From Clostridia bacterium (GTDB lineage Bacteria > Bacillota > DSM-521 > Neomoorellales > Neomoorellaceae), in NCBI GenBank assembly GCA_030445875.1, contig JASUSX010000086.1:1-8187 (forward strand): a DNA stretch of 8,187 nt. Direction: 5' to 3'. Positions 4,991-8,187 of the stretch are shown one piece after another. A program made the translations under genes and the position numbers. Numbering within the stretch: the stretch's first letter is position 1; each line of letters begins with the position of its first letter. Below the pieces are notes generated by a model. It saw nothing but the letters and a program-made list of their open reading frames with translations, was not told the DNA's origin and did no database searches.

Positions 4991-6357
4991 GTGCGACGAA
5001 AACAAATAATCGCTTTATCTGCCAGCAATGCGGTTATGAGACCCGGGGCTTTCTAGGCCGTTGCCCGGGCTGCGGTAGCTGGAATAGCCTGGTAGCGGAG
5101 GCTGGTAGCGGGGCCGGGGCTGGCGGTGGACGCCCAATGGGCCGGCAGGAACCTCCCGCTTTGCTGGCCCGGGTGACCGACATCGGGGGGGAACGCCTGG
5201 TAACCTCCCTGGGGGAATGGGACAGGGTGCTGGGCGGCGGCCTGGTGCCAGGTTCCCTTATTCTGGTAGGGGGGGAGCCGGGTATCGGTAAATCTACCCT
5301 GCTCCTGCAGGTCGCCGACCTGCTGGCAGCCAGGTACGGTAGAGTTTTATATATTTCCGGGGAAGAGTCGGCCGTCCAGGTGCGGCTTCGGGCCCAGCGC
5401 CTGGGAACGCTCACGGGGGAAATTTACCTGCTGGCCGCGACGGATGTGGAAGCTATCCTGGCCGGGATTGAAGAGCTGGCCCCACCGGTGGTTATCGTCG
5501 ATTCCATCCAGGCCATGTTCCTGCCTACTCTTCAGGCGGCGCCGGGGAGCGTATCCCAGGTACGCGAGTGCGCGGCGCGTTTCCTGCACCTGGCCAAGGA
5601 GGGGGGGCCGGCAGTTATCCTGGTTGGCCATGTGACCAAGGAGGGTTTTTTAGCCGGTCCCCGGGTCCTGGAACACCTGGTGGATACTGTCCTTTACCTG
5701 GAGGGGGAACGCTACCAGGCTTACCGGATCTTGAGGGCGGTGAAAAACCGCTTCGGGTCGACCAATGAAATCGGTATTTTTGAGATGGCCGGCGGGGGCC
5801 TGCGGGAGGTGCTTAACCCTTCGGCCATGCTCCTGGCCGAACGCCCGGCCGGCGTCGCTGGCTCCAGCGTGGTAGCTTGCCTGGAAGGCACCCGGCCCCT
5901 GCTCCTGGAGGTCCAGGCCCTGGTCAGCCCAACGACCTTTGGCAACCCGCGGCGGTTGTCTACCGGGCTGGATTATAACCGCACCCTCCTGCTTACAGCC
6001 GTACTGGAAAAACGGGCGGGCCTCCACCTGGGGGGATACGATATCTACCTGAACGTTGCCGGGGGGATGACCATCAGTGAGCCAGCTGCTGACCTGGGGA
6101 TCTGCCTGGCCATAGCCTCGGCTTTTAAGGATCGGCCCGTAGAGGCCAGGACCCTGGTTTTAGGGGAAGTTGGCCTGGCGGGGGAAGTCCGGTCTGTAAC
6201 CCAGATCGAAAGGCGCCTGGAAGAGGCTGGCCGGTTGGGGTTCAGGCGTTTTCTAATCCCCGCCGGCAACAGGAGCCGCCTTATAAGCCAGGGTGAGTAC
6301 GAAGTATATGATGTCCGGTCCGTGGTCGAAGCCCTGGAAATGGGACTGGGGACCTGA
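4991..6357 (+). CDS. radA: DNA repair protein RadA, start region frameshifted or unconventional
   Basis: RadA (Sms) is a RecA-like hexameric helicase that drives branch migration during recombination. The frame open from 4990 to 6357 is about 455 codons, the usual RadA length. Codons counted from 4990 show a C4 zinc finger (Cys codons at 5020, 5029, 5062 and 5071), Walker A GEPGIGKST near 95-103, Walker B VVIVDS ending near Asp171, the RadA signature KNRFG at 252-256, and a Lon-protease-like C-terminal domain (about 320-455, with ISEPAADLG). The first in-frame ATG is at 5137 and would lose the zinc finger. Upstream of it, back to the in-frame TAA at 4987, there is no ATG, GTG or TTG. GTG at 4991 sits after a G-rich stretch but is in another frame; one missing base before about 5000, or a -1 slip at AAAA (4999-5002), would join it to the body. 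The coordinates therefore mark the likely real extent, not a clean open frame. Confidence 0.85.
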
Positions 6358-6363
6358 AAGCTG

Positions 6364-6404
6364 GTTAAGTTTAACAAGCGCGCGGCTTCATTATTTGTTA
6401 TAAT
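6364..6404 (+). promoter_or_regulatory. extended -10 promoter of carD with an upstream palindrome
   Basis: TGT followed by TATAAT (6396-6404) is an extended -10 promoter; no good -35 box lies 16-18 bases upstream, which such promoters can do without. The palindrome GTTAAGTTTAAC (6364-6375) is centred about 30 bases upstream of the -10 box, where an activator or repressor could bind. The leader to the carD start is about 30 bases. Confidence 0.55.
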
Positions 6405-6443
6405 GTAAATAAGCACATCGGGCGAATGGAGGAACGTAAGGTA

Positions 6444-6929
6444 ATGTTTAAGGTCGGCGACAAAGTTGTCTACCCCATGCACGGTGCGGGGATAATAGAG
6501 GCCATTGAGGAACGGGAGATCCTGGGCCAGAAGAAAAAGTGCTACATCATGCGTTTTCCCCTGGGGGACATGAAGGTGATGCTCCCTCTGGAAAGCGAAA
6601 AGGCGGTTGGCCTGAGGCAGGTGGTTGATGAACAGGGGATCCAGGAGGTGATAGAGATTATCAAAGAAAAACGGACCGCCAGTGTTAATACGGCTTCCAA
6701 CTGGAACCACCGTTACCGGGCCAACCTGGAAAAGATCCGCAGTGGGAATATTTGCAAGGTAGCCGAGGTGGTGAGTATCCTGTCCCGGCGTGAGCAGGAC
6801 AAAGGACTATCCGCCGGGGAACGGAAAATGCTGGAGAATGCCCGCCAGATCCTGATCAGCGAATTGGCCCTGGCCCGTAATTATGAAAAGGGGCAGGTGG
6901 AGACCATGCTGGAAAAACTTTTGGCCTGA
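6444..6929 (+). CDS. carD: CarD/CdnL-family transcription regulator
   Basis: The product is a 161-residue protein of the CarD family, which binds the RNA polymerase beta subunit and stabilises the open complex at rRNA and housekeeping promoters. The N-terminal part (about 1-60) has the RNA-polymerase-interacting, Tudor-like fold typical of the family, starting MFKVGDKVVYPMHGAGIIEAIEE. The rest is charged and helical (about 70-161), as expected for the DNA-contacting domain. An upstream in-frame ATG at 6426 has no ribosome site. The GGAGG at 6428-6432 serves the ATG at 6444, and the family's usual N-terminus begins there. It lies between radA and the PIN/TRAM gene, the normal Firmicute order, but carries its own promoter. 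Confidence 0.9.
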   Translation: MFKVGDKVVYPMHGAGIIEAIEEREILGQKKKCYIMRFPLGDMKVMLPLESEKAVGLRQVVDEQGIQEVIEIIKEKRTASVNTASNWNHRYRANLEKIRSGNICKVAEVVSILSRREQDKGLSAGERKMLENARQILISELALARNYEKGQVETMLEKLLA

Positions 6930-6937
6930 GGCCTGTA

Positions 6938-6946
6938 TGGTATAAG
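6938..6946 (+). promoter_or_regulatory. possible extended -10 promoter of the PIN/TRAM gene
   Basis: TGG plus TATAAG (6938-6946) resembles an extended -10 box nine bases after the carD stop. The upstream TTTTGG is a poor -35 box. It may add transcription to read-through from carD. Confidence 0.3.
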
Positions 6947-6996
6947 ATGGAGCCAGGTGAGGCAAAATTGGGGAAAGGAGTAAGGAAGGTGAAAAG

Positions 6997-8148
6997 ATGT
7001 TATATCGAATACTACGCGGTGCCATAGGCCTGCTGGTGGCGGCAGGAGGTTTTTACGCCGCCCAGGCAGGTCTGGCCATCTGGCAGCAGAACCCGGGCAG
7101 CAACCTTGTGCCGGGGCTGCGCTGGCCCCTATTAGCCCTGGTAACCCTGCTGGCAGCCTTGATTGGCTACAGCCTGGCCCAGCGCCTGATTGATTTCGTC
7201 GTCCATTCCACGCGCTGGCTGGAAGGGAGATTGCAAAGAACACCGGCCCAGGAGATAATCAGCGGTGCCTTAGGCCTTATTTGCGGACTTATAATCGCTA
7301 ATTTATTAGGGGCCTCTTTCTTTCATTTACCCCTGGTGGGACCATACATCCCCATGGCCGGTAGTATCTTTTTTGGCTACCTGGGCTGGAGCCTGGGTAC
7401 TAAACGTAAGGACGAGGTGTGGGGGGTCTTTAATCTCCTGCCCCGCTGGGGAGGCAAGGAAAAGGATAAGGGCAAGGCGGACGGCATGAAGCCAGGGGCC
7501 AAAGTCCTGGACACCAGCGTCATCATTGACGGCCGCATAGCGGATATTATTAAGAGCGGCTTTATCGAGGGTACCATGGTAATCCCCTCCTTTGTCCTGG
7601 AAGAATTGCGGCATATAGCCGACTCCTCCGACCTCCTGAAGCGTAACCGCGGCCGCCGCGGCCTGGATATCCTCAATAAGATTCGCAAAGAGATGGGGGT
7701 GAACGTCAAGGTCCTGGAGGTCGATTTTGAGGACCTGGCTGAGGTGGATAGCAAGCTCGTCCGCCTGGCCCAAAAATTGGCGGCCCCCATCCTGACCAAC
7801 GACTACAACCTGAATAAAGTGGCTGAACTGCAGGGCGTGCGGGTGCTGAATATTAACGAGCTGGCCAATGCCGTTAAACCGGTAGTCCTTCCGGGTGAAG
7901 AAATGACTGTCCAGGTCATCAAAGACGGTAAGGAGATTGGCCAGGGGGTGGCCTACCTGGATGATGGTACCATGATCGTGGTGGAAAACGGCCGGCGCTA
8001 TATTGGCCAGACTATTGCCGTTCTGGTGACCAGCGTCCTGCAAACCGCAGCCGGGCGGATGATCTTTGCCCGGCCTAAAGCTGCCGAGCGCAAAATGGGC
8101 ACCAGTCACCAGGGCCTGGAACGGGGCGAGTACCAGTGCCTTTCTTAA
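6997..8148 (+). CDS. membrane protein with PIN and TRAM domains, YacL-like
   Basis: The product is a 383-residue integral membrane protein. Four membrane segments can be seen (about 7-28, 44-63, 87-106 and 116-135), then a cytoplasmic PIN nuclease-fold domain (about 165-290) and a TRAM RNA-binding domain (about 300-360). PIN acidic residues are present: D172 in LDTSVIIDG, D178, E202/E203, D224 in GLDIL and D269 in TNDYNLN. An RNase activity is therefore possible but not shown for this family. The layout equals Bacillus YacL, a conserved protein of unsettled function encoded near radA and ispD. The ATG has an AAGGAAGGTG ribosome site ending a few bases upstream. The last 13 bases overlap the ispD start, which suggests translational coupling. 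Confidence 0.9.
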   Translation: MLYRILRGAIGLLVAAGGFYAAQAGLAIWQQNPGSNLVPGLRWPLLALVTLLAALIGYSLAQRLIDFVVHSTRWLEGRLQRTPAQEIISGALGLICGLIIANLLGASFFHLPLVGPYIPMAGSIFFGYLGWSLGTKRKDEVWGVFNLLPRWGGKEKDKGKADGMKPGAKVLDTSVIIDGRIADIIKSGFIEGTMVIPSFVLEELRHIADSSDLLKRNRGRRGLDILNKIRKEMGVNVKVLEVDFEDLAEVDSKLVRLAQKLAAPILTNDYNLNKVAELQGVRVLNINELANAVKPVVLPGEEMTVQVIKDGKEIGQGVAYLDDGTMIVVENGRRYIGQTIAVLVTSVLQTAAGRMIFARPKAAERKMGTSHQGLERGEYQCLS

Positions 8149-8187
8149 GCCTGATTGTCGCCGCTGCCGGCCAGGGCCGGCGGCTGG
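8136..8187 (+). CDS. ispD: 2-C-methyl-D-erythritol 4-phosphate cytidylyltransferase, N-terminal fragment
   Basis: Only the first 17 codons are in the window. From GTG 8136 they read MPFLSLIVAAAGQGRRL, which matches the nucleotide-binding start of IspD (the usual form is 'viIpAAGqGkRMg'). IspD couples CTP to methylerythritol phosphate in the MEP pathway for isoprenoids. A GGGGCGAG ribosome site (8123-8130) precedes the GTG by five bases. The frame overlaps the end of the PIN/TRAM gene by 13 bases, and ispD following that gene is the usual Firmicute order. The call rests on a short piece plus context; other nucleotidyltransferases share a similar start. Confidence 0.8.
   Translation, partial: MPFLSLIVAAAGQGRRL

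Noticed and set aside
7327..8109. 260-codon - strand frame
   Set aside because: It is antisense to the PIN/TRAM gene, with no domain or ribosome site; a product of high GC in the third positions.

Overview
The window looks like chromosomal DNA from a thermophilic, selenocysteine-using Firmicute of the Moorella / Thermoanaerobacterales type. The grounds are moderately high GC, strong AGGAGG-type ribosome sites, GTG and TTG starts, sigma-A promoters, a selenocysteine tRNA, and the gene string radA - carD - PIN/TRAM protein - ispD that is typical of Firmicutes. The genus is inferred from recollection of such genomes; no search was run. All protein genes found are on the + strand.

Region 1 (1-760) holds the selenocysteine tRNA gene (selC, about 226-323). 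It has a consensus promoter whose expected start point falls at the tRNA 5' end, and a strong terminator follows. Next comes a separately promoted and terminated gene for a 69-residue DUF1858-type protein with a CxxC redox motif. Bases 1-190 hold no recognisable gene, only several inverted repeats.

Region 2 (775-3444) is a two-gene operon. The first gene encodes a protein with two HD-GYP domains in tandem (cyclic-di-GMP phosphodiesterase type). The second encodes a membrane sensor histidine kinase (TM-TM-HAMP-PAS-HisKA-HATPase, PhoR/ResE-like). No response regulator is adjacent.

Region 3 (3445-4188) is a 744-base stretch without a convincing protein gene, and it is the least explained part. 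It starts with two copies of CTTAACAG spaced 22 bases apart over a sigma-A promoter. The predicted transcript of about 88 bases carries ACCTCCTTT, identical to the anti-Shine-Dalgarno tail of 16S rRNA, and ends at a good terminator: a candidate small RNA. A long hairpin follows, then imperfect repeats with a period near 81 bases that read like a decayed repeat-protein gene on the - strand. Then come overlapping dyads and a 9-base direct repeat upstream of the next gene.

Region 4 (4189-8187) holds a PHP-domain metal-dependent phosphoesterase, radA, a CarD/CdnL-family regulator, a PIN/TRAM membrane protein and the first 17 codons of ispD. The radA promoter -10 box contains the stop codon of the PHP gene. 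The zinc-finger-coding start of radA is intact but has no usable start codon in its own frame: either the sequence has a one-base indel or initiation is unusual. The genes cover DNA repair (RadA), control of rRNA and housekeeping transcription (CarD), a putative membrane RNase-like protein and isoprenoid synthesis (IspD).
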